Shown here: piece by piece, positions 15,593 to 23,394 of the stretch
How positions within the stretch are numbered: position 1 is the stretch's first letter
Layout: every line of letters begins with the position of its first letter
Assembly: GCF_022179725.1 (NCBI RefSeq)
Contig: NZ_BPRC01000014.1
Span: 55,616-119,615, forward strand
Length of the DNA stretch: 64,000 nucleotides
Source of the DNA: Methylorubrum aminovorans
GTDB lineage: Bacteria > Pseudomonadota > Alphaproteobacteria > Rhizobiales > Beijerinckiaceae
Reading direction: 5' to 3'
Made by a program: the position numbers and the translations under genes
Notes under the pieces: generated by a model
Told to the model about the DNA's origin: nothing
Databases searched by the model: none
Seen by the model: the letters and a program-made list of their open reading frames with translations, nothing else

Positions 15593-17398
15593 ATGACCAC
15601 GCGCACCATCGACAACATCCGCAACTTCTCCATCGTCGCGCATATCGACCACGGCAAGTCGACGCTCGCCGACCGGCTGATCCAGCAGACCGGCACCGTG
15701 GCGCTACGCGACATGAGCGAGCAGATGCTCGACTCGATGGATATCGAGCGCGAGCGCGGCATCACCATCAAGGCCAACACCGTCCGCCTGGAATACAAGG
15801 CGGAGGACGGCCAGGACTACGTCCTCAACCTCATGGACACGCCCGGCCACGTCGATTTCGCCTACGAGGTGTCGCGTTCGCTCGCCGCCTGCGAGGGCTC
15901 GCTGCTGGTGGTCGATGCCTCTCAGGGCGTCGAGGCGCAGACGCTCGCCAACGTCTATCAGGCGCTCGACGCCAACCACGAGATCGTGCCGGTCCTCAAC
16001 AAGGTCGATCTGCCGGCCGCCGAGCCCGACCGGGTCAAGGAGCAGATCGAGGAGGTGATCGGCCTCGACGCCTCCGAGGCCGTGCCGATCTCGGCCAAGA
16101 CCGGCCTCAACATCGAGGCGGTGCTGGAGGCCATCGTCAAGCGCCTGCCCCCGCCGAAAGGCGACCGCGAGGCGCCTCTGAAGGCGCTGCTGGTCGATTC
16201 CTGGTACGACGTCTATCTCGGCGTCGTCGTGCTGGTGCGCATCGTCGACGGCGTGCTGAAAAAAGGCATGACCATTCGCATGATGGGGGCCGATGCCGCC
16301 TACGGCGTCGACCGCATCGGCGTGTTCCGCCCGAAGATGGCCGATATCGGCGAACTCGGACCGGGTGAGGTCGGCTTCTTCACCGGCTCGATCAAGGAGG
16401 TGGCCGACACCCGCGTCGGCGACACCATCACCGAGGACAAGCGCCAGACCACGCAGATGCTGCCGGGCTTCAAGGAGGTCCAGGCGGTGGTGTTCTGCGG
16501 CCTGTTCCCGGTGGACGCCGCCGACTTCGAGAATCTGCGCGGCGCCATGGGCAAGCTGCGCCTGAACGATGCCAGCTTCTCCTACGAGATGGAGACGAGC
16601 GCCGCGCTGGGCTTCGGCTTCCGCTGCGGCTTCCTCGGGCTGCTCCACCTCGAAATCATCCAGGAGCGTCTGGAGCGCGAGTTCAACCTCGACCTGATCT
16701 CGACCGCGCCGTCGGTCGTCTACCGCCTGATGATGCGCGACGGCGAGCTCAAGGAACTGCACAACCCGGCCGACATGCCCGATCCGATGAAGATCGAGAC
16801 GGTCGAGGAGCCGTGGATCCGCGCCACCATCCTCACGCCCGACGAGTATCTCGGCGGCGTGCTGAAGCTGTGCCAGGACCGGCGCGGCATCCAGATCGAC
16901 CTCAACTACGTCGGCAAGCGCGCCATGGTCGTCTACGACCTGCCGCTCAACGAGGTGGTGTTCGATTTCTACGACCGCCTGAAGTCGATCTCGAAGGGCT
17001 ATGCCTCCTTCGACTACCACGTCTCCGACTATCGCGAGGGTGACCTCGTGAAGATGTCGATCCTCGTCAACGCCGAGCCGGTCGATGCCCTCTCCATGCT
17101 CGTCCACCGCACCCGCGCCGAGAGCCGCGGCCGGGCGATGTGCGAGAAGCTGAAGGACCTGATCCCGCGCCACCTGTTCCAGATCCCGGTCCAGGCGGCG
17201 ATCGGCGGCAAGATCATCGCCCGCGAGACCATCCGGGCGCTGTCGAAGGACGTGACCGCCAAGTGCTACGGCGGCGACATCTCACGCAAGCGCAAGCTTC
17301 TGGACAAGCAGAAGGAAGGCAAGAAGCGCATGCGCCAGTTCGGCCGCGTGGAGATCCCGCAGGAGGCGTTCATCGCCGCCCTGAAGATGGACGATTGA
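15593..17398 (+). CDS. lepA: elongation factor 4 (LepA)
   Basis: A 601-residue ribosome-associated GTPase that binds elongating or stalled ribosomes and has been linked to back-translocation and initiation. GTPase motifs are AHIDHGKST (G1), RGITIKA (G2), DTPGH (G3), NKVD (G4) and SAK (G5). Domains II, III and V and the lysine-rich LepA C-terminus (SRKRKLLDKQKEGKKRM) follow; there is no domain IV, as expected. The ATG at 15593 (MTTRTIDN), with GGAG about 10 bases upstream, is preferred to an in-frame GTG at 15578. It lies 160 bp after the HugZ-like gene. Confidence 0.97.
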   Translation: MTTRTIDNIRNFSIVAHIDHGKSTLADRLIQQTGTVALRDMSEQMLDSMDIERERGITIKANTVRLEYKAEDGQDYVLNLMDTPGHVDFAYEVSRSLAACEGSLLVVDASQGVEAQTLANVYQALDANHEIVPVLNKVDLPAAEPDRVKEQIEEVIGLDASEAVPISAKTGLNIEAVLEAIVKRLPPPKGDREAPLKALLVDSWYDVYLGVVVLVRIVDGVLKKGMTIRMMGADAAYGVDRIGVFRPKMADIGELGPGEVGFFTGSIKEVADTRVGDTITEDKRQTTQMLPGFKEVQAVVFCGLFPVDAADFENLRGAMGKLRLNDASFSYEMETSAALGFGFRCGFLGLLHLEIIQERLEREFNLDLISTAPSVVYRLMMRDGELKELHNPADMPDPMKIETVEEPWIRATILTPDEYLGGVLKLCQDRRGIQIDLNYVGKRAMVVYDLPLNEVVFDFYDRLKSISKGYASFDYHVSDYREGDLVKMSILVNAEPVDALSMLVHRTRAESRGRAMCEKLKDLIPRHLFQIPVQAAIGGKIIARETIRALSKDVTAKCYGGDISRKRKLLDKQKEGKKRMRQFGRVEIPQEAFIAALKMDD

Positions 17399-17666
17399 GG
17401 CGAGGCTGGCGCCCAGGTTTTACTCGCCGGGCCGCCACCTCGAAAGGACGACACGAACGACGCGCGAGAAAAATCCCGCCTCCGGTTTCAAATCGGCGCC
17501 GTTATTTCATTTGTAAGAAACACGTCCCGTCATACCCCCGTCAAGCCGCCACGGTAACGGCGTAATTCGGGCGCTTCGGTTGCGCGCAAGCGATAGCCGA
17601 ATCAACCGGCACGCAGCGCGCCCGTCGTGACATCGCGGCGCTGGGTCGAAGCGGGACGAAACGACG

Positions 17667-18920
17667 ATGGGCGGGGCGCACGAGGAAAACCTAACGCCGC
17701 GGACGATGCGGTTGCGCACGCAACTCCTCGTCGCCTGCGTGCTGGGAGCGGGGGCGGCGGCCGCCCTGTGGTACGGGCGGCCGAAGGAAGTCGATGCCGC
17801 GGTGCCGACGCCGGCCGCGGTCACGCAGACGACGCCCGGACGCTTCGTGCTCACCGAGGGCCAGCTCGCCACCGTCACCACCGTGCCGGTCGAGCAGCGC
17901 CTGTTCTACGAGGACATCGCCACCGAGGGGAAGATCAGCGTCGACGAGTACCGCGCGACGCCCGTCTTCTCGCCCTATGCCGGCCGCGTCATCACCATCT
18001 TCGCCCGCTCCGGCGAGAAGGTCCGCCAGGGCGACAAGCTGTTCTCGCTCCAGGCCAACGAGATGGTCCAGGCGCAGAATGATTTCCTCGCGGCGCTCAA
18101 CGTGCTCAACAAGTCGCGTTCGCAGCTCTCCTACGCCACGAACACGGAAAAGCGCCTGCACGACCTCTACGATTCCCGCGTCACGACGCTGAAGGAATTG
18201 CAGACGGCACAGAACGACCTCGCCACCGCGCAGAACGACGCCAAGACGGCGGAGGTCGGCCTGGAGGCGGTACGCAACCGCCTGCGCATCCTCGGGCTCG
18301 CCGACGACGACATGAAGGCGCTCCAGACCAAGGGCGCGATCAACCCCGAGACGACGATCTACGCGCCGCTGTCGGGCACCGTGATCCAGCGCAAGATCGG
18401 CCCGGGCCAGTACATCAACACCGGCGGCTCCGATCCCTCCTACGTCATCGGCGATCTAGGCCGGGTCTGGATCGTCGCGCAGCTGCGCGAGACCGACGCG
18501 GCCAAGGTCGATCTCGGCGAGCGCATCCGCTTCCGGGTGCTCGCCTATCCGAACCAGAGCTTCGAGAGCCGGATCAACTATATCGGCGCCTCGGTCGATC
18601 CCGCCACGCGCCGCATCGTCGTGCGCGCGGAGGTCGACAATCCCAAGGGGCTCTTGAAGCCCGAGATGTATGCCAGCGTCCACATCATCAACGAGCGCGA
18701 GACCGTCTCCCGCGCCGTGCCGCGGCAGGCGGTGATCTTCGAGGGCGACAAGGCACGCGTCTGGGTGCTCGGCGCCGGCAACGCCGTGGAGAGCCGTCCG
18801 GTGAAGACCGGCTTCATCGACGGCAACAACATCGAGGTCACGGAAGGTCTCTCCGTCGGCGAGCAGGTGATCTCGAAGGGCGCCCTGTTCATCGACGGCA
18901 TGACCGACCAGCCCGGCTGA
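17667..18920 (+). CDS. RND efflux periplasmic adaptor (CusB/CzcB-like membrane fusion protein)
   Basis: A 417-residue protein anchored by one N-terminal hydrophobic segment (residues about 18-34). It then has a beta-barrel/lipoyl/helical-hairpin layout: a lipoyl half-motif FSPYAGRVITIFARSGEKV, a coiled-coil hairpin rich in Gln/Asn/Ala (about residues 130-205), and the second lipoyl half with the barrel (APLSGTVIQRKIGPGQYINTG). This is the HlyD_D23/CusB architecture. It bridges the inner-membrane pump encoded 93 bp downstream to an outer-membrane channel. No extra metal-binding N-terminal domain or methionine cluster is visible. An internal ATG at 17706 is an alternative start. Confidence 0.88.
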   Translation: MGGAHEENLTPRTMRLRTQLLVACVLGAGAAAALWYGRPKEVDAAVPTPAAVTQTTPGRFVLTEGQLATVTTVPVEQRLFYEDIATEGKISVDEYRATPVFSPYAGRVITIFARSGEKVRQGDKLFSLQANEMVQAQNDFLAALNVLNKSRSQLSYATNTEKRLHDLYDSRVTTLKELQTAQNDLATAQNDAKTAEVGLEAVRNRLRILGLADDDMKALQTKGAINPETTIYAPLSGTVIQRKIGPGQYINTGGSDPSYVIGDLGRVWIVAQLRETDAAKVDLGERIRFRVLAYPNQSFESRINYIGASVDPATRRIVVRAEVDNPKGLLKPEMYASVHIINERETVSRAVPRQAVIFEGDKARVWVLGAGNAVESRPVKTGFIDGNNIEVTEGLSVGEQVISKGALFIDGMTDQPG

Positions 18921-19013
18921 GGAAGCCTGGCCAGCGTTTCCCGCGAAAAGAAGCATTCCGAGCCGGGGCCGTCCCCGGCCGCGCCGTCACGGCGCGAGGC
19001 TGGAACCGACCCC

Positions 19014-22000
19014 ATGAACGGCATCGTCGCGCTCGCGCTCCGGCAGCGGCCCCTCGTCATCCTCGCCTTCGTGCTGTTGGTGGTGGGCGGGCTTGCCGCC
19101 TTCCAGAACCTCAACATCGAGGCTTATCCCGACCCCACCCCGCCGATGGTCGATGTCGTGACCCAGACCGACGGCCTCTCGGCGGAGGAGATCGAGCGCT
19201 ACGTCACGATCCCGATCGAGCGCATCACTTCCGGCATGCCGAACCTGCGCCAAGTGCGCACGATCTCGCTCTACGGCCTGTCCGACGTGAAGCTGCAATT
19301 CGGCTTCGAGTTCGACTATCTCCAGGCCGAGCAGCAAGTGCTGAACCGCCTGCAGCAGCTCGATCCGCTGCCGGCGGGCGCCAAGCCCACCATCTCGCCG
19401 ATCAGCCCGATCGGCGAGATCTTCCGCTACAAGCTCACCGCGCCGCCCGGCTACAGCGTGCTGGATCTCCGCACGCTCCAGGAATGGATGCTGAAGAAGC
19501 GCTTCCGTGCGGTGCCCGGCGTGATCGACGCCATCGGCTGGGGCGGCAAGACCAAGACCATCGAGCTCTCGGTCGATCTCGACCGGCTGATGGCCTACGG
19601 CCTGACGCTCTCGAACGTCGTCAAGACGCTCAACGACAGCAACCTCAACGTCGGCGGCAATCGCGTCGCCATCGGCGGCCAGTCTGCGGTGGTGCGCGCG
19701 GTCGGCCTGATCCGCGACGTGGACGACATCAACGGCACCGTTCTGACCCAGGTCGGCGGCGCCCCGGTGCTGGTCAAGGACATCGCCACCGTCACCATCG
19801 GCCACCAGCCGCGGCTCGGCATCGCCGGCATGAACGACGAGGACGACATCGTTCAGGGCATCGTCCTGATGCGCCGCGGCGAGAAGAGCACGCCGTCGAT
19901 CGAGGCGGTGAAGGCGGAGGTCGCCAAGATCGAGGCCGCCGGCATCCTGCCGCCGGGCGTGAAGATCGAGCGCATCTACGACCGCGCCGAGCTGATCGCG
20001 GTCACCACCCACACCGTGCTGCACAACATGGTGGTCGGCATCCTGCTGATCCTCGTGATCCAGTGGCTCTTCCTTGGCAATCTGCGCTCCGCCTTGATCG
20101 TCGTGGCGACGATTCCCTTCGCCCTGTTCTTCGCCGTCCTCATCCTCGTGGCGCGCGACGAATCCGCCAACCTGCTCTCGGTCGGCGCGCTCGATTTCGG
20201 CCTCATCGTCGACGGCACCGTCATCATGGTCGAGGCGATCTTCCGGCGGCTCTCCGGCCACGGCATCCCCGGCTATCCGCCGCCGGGGCTCGACGCGAAA
20301 TCCGGGCGCATCGCGCTGGCGGCCGGCGACGTCAGCCGCTCGATCTTCTTCGCGGCGGCGATCATCGTCACCGGCTTCCTGCCGCTCTTCACGCTCACCG
20401 GCGTCGAGGGCCACATCTTCGGACCGATGGCAACGACCTACGCCTACGCCCTGCTCGGTGGCCTGATCGCCACCTTCACCGTGACCCCCGCCCTCGCGGC
20501 CTACCTGCTGCCGGCGCATATCGAGGAGAAGGAGACGATCCTGGTCCGCGCCCTCGACCGGCTCTACCGCCCGGTGGTGCGCGCCGCGCTCGGGGCCCGG
20601 CTCGTCACGATGGCCTGCGTCGCGCTGATCGCGGTCGGCGTGGGACTGGCCGGGCGCAATCTCGGCACGGAATTCCTGCCCAAGCTGGAGGAGGGCAACC
20701 TCTGGGTCCGCGCCACCATGCCGGCGACGATCTCGCTGAGAGAGAGCAACACCTACGTCAACGACATGCGCCGGATCATCGCTCAGCTCCCCGAGGTCGA
20801 GCGCGTGGTCTCGCAGCACGGGCGCCCGGATGACGGCACCGACGCGGCCGGCTTCTTCAACGCCGAGTTCTTCGCGCCGATGAAGCCGCTCGACCAGTGG
20901 CGCCCCGGCATGGACAAGGAGAAGCTGACCGAGGAGATGCTGCACAAGCTCCAGGCGGCCTTCCCCGGCGTCGATTTCAACCTGTCGCAGTACCTTCAGG
21001 ACAACGTCGCCGAGGCAGTCTCCGGCATCAAGGGCGAGAACTCGTTCAAGATCTTCGGACCCGACCTGCAGACGCTGACCGACACGGCCAAGCAAGTGCA
21101 GCGGGTGCTCTCGACGATCCACGGCGTCGAGGACCTCGCCGTGTTTCAGTCGCTCGGCCAACCCACCATCGAGATCGACGTGGACCGGGTGCGCGCCGCC
21201 CGCTACGGCCTGACGCCGGGCGACATCAACACCACCGTGCGCACCGCCATCGGCGGCGACTCGGCCGGCGACCTCTACGATCCCGGCTCCGAGCGGCACT
21301 ACCCGATCATGGTGCGCCTCCAGCCTCAGTTCCGCCAGAGCATCGAGGCCATCGCCAACCTGCGCATCGCCGGCCAGAGCCCGGCCAACGGCGCCCCCGT
21401 GCAGTTCCCCTTGAGCGCGGTGGCGAAGGTCCAGCTCGTCTCCGGCCCGGCCTACATCTACCGCGAGGCGCAGGAGCGCTACCTGCCGGTCAAGTTTTCC
21501 GTGCGCGGGCGCGATCTGGGCAGCACCATCGAGGAGGCGCGCGCCCGCGTCGCCAACGAGGTGAAGCTGCCGCCGGGCTACCGGCTGGAGCTGGTGGGCG
21601 AATTCAACAACATGAAGGGCGCGATCGCCCGTCTCTCCGTGACCGTCCCGGTCGCGATCGGCATCATCGCGATCCTGCTGTTCATGAATTTCTCGTCCGT
21701 CGTGGACTCGCTGCTAGCGCTCAGCGTGATCCCGATGGCGATGGCCGGCGGCATCCTGGCGCTGTCGCTCACCGGCACCTCGTTTTCCGTCTCGGCGGCG
21801 ATCGGCTTCATCGCGCTCCTTGGCATCGCGGTGATGGACGGCATCATCGTGCTCTCCTCCTACAACGGCCTCCTGGCCGCGGGCGTCGCTCGCGTCCCGG
21901 CGATGCTGCGCACCTGCTACACACAGATGCGGCCCGTGGTGATGACCTGCGTGGTCGCCGGCGTCGGCCTGCTGCCGGCGGCCTTCTCCACCGGCGTCGG

Positions 22001-22178
22001 CTCGCAGGTTCAGAAGCCGCTCGCGCTGGTGGTGGTGGGCGGCATGGCGCTCGCGCCCCTGCTGATCCTGCTCGTGCTGCCGGTGCTGATCCTCACCTTC
22101 TCACGCCGCAAGCCCGCCGTGCATTCGGAGGCCTCGGACCGGGTCGCCGCCGCGCAGGCGCATGCCGGGGCGCATTGA
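19014..22178 (+). CDS. RND heavy-metal-type efflux pump, inner-membrane subunit (CzcA/CusA family)
   Basis: A full-length (1054 residues) proton-driven RND permease with 12 predicted transmembrane helices and two large periplasmic loops. The first helix is followed by NLNIEAYPDPTPPMVDVVTQ, typical of the HME subfamily. The helix-4 proton-relay motif is ALDFGLIVDGTVIMVE (about residue 395-410). The periplasmic porter domain contains NLRQVRTISLYGLSDVKLQF. The methionine relay of copper/silver CusA was not identified, so Zn/Co/Ni or a non-metal substrate remains open. The adaptor gene is directly upstream. No outer-membrane channel or metal regulator is adjacent, so a TolC-like partner must come from elsewhere. 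Confidence 0.9.
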   Translation: MNGIVALALRQRPLVILAFVLLVVGGLAAFQNLNIEAYPDPTPPMVDVVTQTDGLSAEEIERYVTIPIERITSGMPNLRQVRTISLYGLSDVKLQFGFEFDYLQAEQQVLNRLQQLDPLPAGAKPTISPISPIGEIFRYKLTAPPGYSVLDLRTLQEWMLKKRFRAVPGVIDAIGWGGKTKTIELSVDLDRLMAYGLTLSNVVKTLNDSNLNVGGNRVAIGGQSAVVRAVGLIRDVDDINGTVLTQVGGAPVLVKDIATVTIGHQPRLGIAGMNDEDDIVQGIVLMRRGEKSTPSIEAVKAEVAKIEAAGILPPGVKIERIYDRAELIAVTTHTVLHNMVVGILLILVIQWLFLGNLRSALIVVATIPFALFFAVLILVARDESANLLSVGALDFGLIVDGTVIMVEAIFRRLSGHGIPGYPPPGLDAKSGRIALAAGDVSRSIFFAAAIIVTGFLPLFTLTGVEGHIFGPMATTYAYALLGGLIATFTVTPALAAYLLPAHIEEKETILVRALDRLYRPVVRAALGARLVTMACVALIAVGVGLAGRNLGTEFLPKLEEGNLWVRATMPATISLRESNTYVNDMRRIIAQLPEVERVVSQHGRPDDGTDAAGFFNAEFFAPMKPLDQWRPGMDKEKLTEEMLHKLQAAFPGVDFNLSQYLQDNVAEAVSGIKGENSFKIFGPDLQTLTDTAKQVQRVLSTIHGVEDLAVFQSLGQPTIEIDVDRVRAARYGLTPGDINTTVRTAIGGDSAGDLYDPGSERHYPIMVRLQPQFRQSIEAIANLRIAGQSPANGAPVQFPLSAVAKVQLVSGPAYIYREAQERYLPVKFSVRGRDLGSTIEEARARVANEVKLPPGYRLELVGEFNNMKGAIARLSVTVPVAIGIIAILLFMNFSSVVDSLLALSVIPMAMAGGILALSLTGTSFSVSAAIGFIALLGIAVMDGIIVLSSYNGLLAAGVARVPAMLRTCYTQMRPVVMTCVVAGVGLLPAAFSTGVGSQVQKPLALVVVGGMALAPLLILLVLPVLILTFSRRKPAVHSEASDRVAAAQAHAGAH

Positions 22179-22205
22179 CGGGTCATTGGAGGGCGTGAGC
22201 GCCCC

Positions 22206-23189
22206 TCACCCGCGCCGCGTCGAGCCCCGCAGCACCGCTCGCCCGCTGAGCGTCACCTTGCGCACCGGCTGGCCCGGATGCTCGATGCGCTCGAACAGGA
22301 GGCGCATCGCCTGGGTGCCGATCTCGGCCACCGGCTGCTCGATCACGGTGAGGCCGGGCTCGATCAGATCGGTCCAGGGCTCGTTGTCGAAGCCCGCGAG
22401 CGCGAGATCCTTCGGGACGCCGAGCCCGAGGGTGCGCGCCGCGCGCACCGCGCCCATCAGCATCAGGCCGTTCGAGAGGATCAGCGCCTCGGGCCTGTCG
22501 GGCTGTGACAGCCAGCGCGCGGCCTCCGCTTCCGCCGCGGTCGCGTTCGGCGCCACGGAGCGGGCGAGCGGCGCGAGGTCGTAGCGGAGCATCGCCGCCG
22601 CGTAGCCCGCCTGCCGCTCCCGCGCCGTCGAACTCGTCGAGCCGAACAGGCCGCCGATGCGTTTGAAGCCCTGCGCCACGAGGTGATCGACCAGCGCCGA
22701 GGCGGCCTCCGCGTTGTCGAGCACCACGCTGTCATGGCTGCCGGGCAGCCCCGAGCGGTCGATGAACACGGTGGGGAAGGACAGGCTGTCGGCCTTCAAC
22801 GCGTCCGCCGTCACCTTGGTCGGCGCGAAGATCACGCCGGTGACGCGCTCCTCCTCCATCAGCCGCAGATACATCGCCTCGCGGGCGGGATCCTCGTCGG
22901 TGTTGCACAGGATCACCCGCATCCCGGCGGCGTAGGCAGCATCCTCCACCGCCCGGCTCACCGCCGTGAAGAACGGGTTGCGGATGTCGGCCACGATCAG
23001 GCCGATGGTCTGCGCCGCCTTCGAGCGCAGGCGCCGGGCCGACAGGTTCGGCCGGTAGCCGGTGGCGCGCACCGCCGCCTCGACCTGCTCGCGCACGGCA
23101 TCGCTCACCGGGCCGCGGCCGAGCGCTCGCGACACCGTCGCCGTCGAGACGCCCGCCAGCCGGGCCACATCGCGGATTCCCACGCTCAT
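22206..23189 (-). CDS. fruR: LacI-family repressor of the fructose PTS operon (FruR-type)
   Basis: A 327-residue repressor. The LacI helix-turn-helix is at the N-terminus (IRDVARLAGVSTATVSRALG, residues 5-24), with the hinge-helix region around residues 48-58, then a sugar-binding-protein-like effector domain (TIGLIVADIRNPFFTAVSRAVED...). It is divergent from fruB-fruK-fruA, with two LacI-type palindromes in the 205-bp gap, one over the fru promoter and one in its own leader. The control logic is therefore repression of fru genes plus autoregulation. The effector is probably fructose 1-phosphate or fructose 1,6-bisphosphate (inference from the family). It converges with the RND pump gene, 27 bp apart. 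Confidence 0.88.
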   Translation of the reverse strand: MSVGIRDVARLAGVSTATVSRALGRGPVSDAVREQVEAAVRATGYRPNLSARRLRSKAAQTIGLIVADIRNPFFTAVSRAVEDAAYAAGMRVILCNTDEDPAREAMYLRLMEEERVTGVIFAPTKVTADALKADSLSFPTVFIDRSGLPGSHDSVVLDNAEAASALVDHLVAQGFKRIGGLFGSTSSTARERQAGYAAAMLRYDLAPLARSVAPNATAAEAEAARWLSQPDRPEALILSNGLMLMGAVRAARTLGLGVPKDLALAGFDNEPWTDLIEPGLTVIEQPVAEIGTQAMRLLFERIEHPGQPVRKVTLSGRAVLRGSTRRG

Positions 23190-23194
23190 CGGTC

Positions 23195-23208
23195 AGGAAA
23201 CGTTTTCA
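23195..23208. promoter_or_regulatory. LacI-type operator, fruR leader copy
   Basis: The sequence AGGAAACGTTTTCA matches the 14-bp palindrome at 23297-23310 at 12 of 14 positions and retains the central AACGTT core used by LacI-family proteins. It lies 6-19 bp upstream of the fruR ATG, where binding would block fruR transcription or initiation, suggesting autorepression. Confidence 0.7.
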
Positions 23209-23283
23209 TCGACATGAAACAGTTCTGCCACTCGCGATGAGGAGTGACAAGCGCAGCACCTGCACTTTGATGCAGGAGGCTGC

Positions 23284-23312
23284 TTGACACATGTTGTGAA
23301 AACGTTTTCATA
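23284..23312 (+). promoter_or_regulatory. fru operon promoter (sigma-70 type)
   Basis: A consensus -35 hexamer TTGACA (23284-23289) is followed after 17 bases by TTCATA (23307-23312) as a -10-like hexamer. The start of fruB is 83 bp further on. The spacer and the first bases of the -10 are covered by the operator at 23297-23310, so repressor binding would directly exclude RNA polymerase. Confidence 0.65.
23297..23310. promoter_or_regulatory. LacI-type operator on the fru promoter
   Basis: TGAAAACGTTTTCA is a perfect 14-bp palindrome with the central CG of LacI/FruR-family sites. It overlaps the promoter spacer and -10 region of the fruBKA operon. The divergently encoded FruR is the obvious ligand. 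Confidence 0.85.
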
Positions 23313-23394
23313 AAGAACAACAGGTCAGGCTGCGACGCCGAAGACCGACGAGCCCGGCGAAGACGTCCGGGAGTCCCCGTGAGGAGAGCACGCC

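Noticed and set aside
18987..21299. A 770-residue minus-strand frame opposite the RND pump
   Set aside because: Antisense shadow with His/Asp/Gln-rich low-complexity composition.
22191..22204. Short hairpin GGGCG/CGCCC between the RND pump and fruR
   Set aside because: Only five base pairs, no U tract on either strand; too weak to call a terminator.
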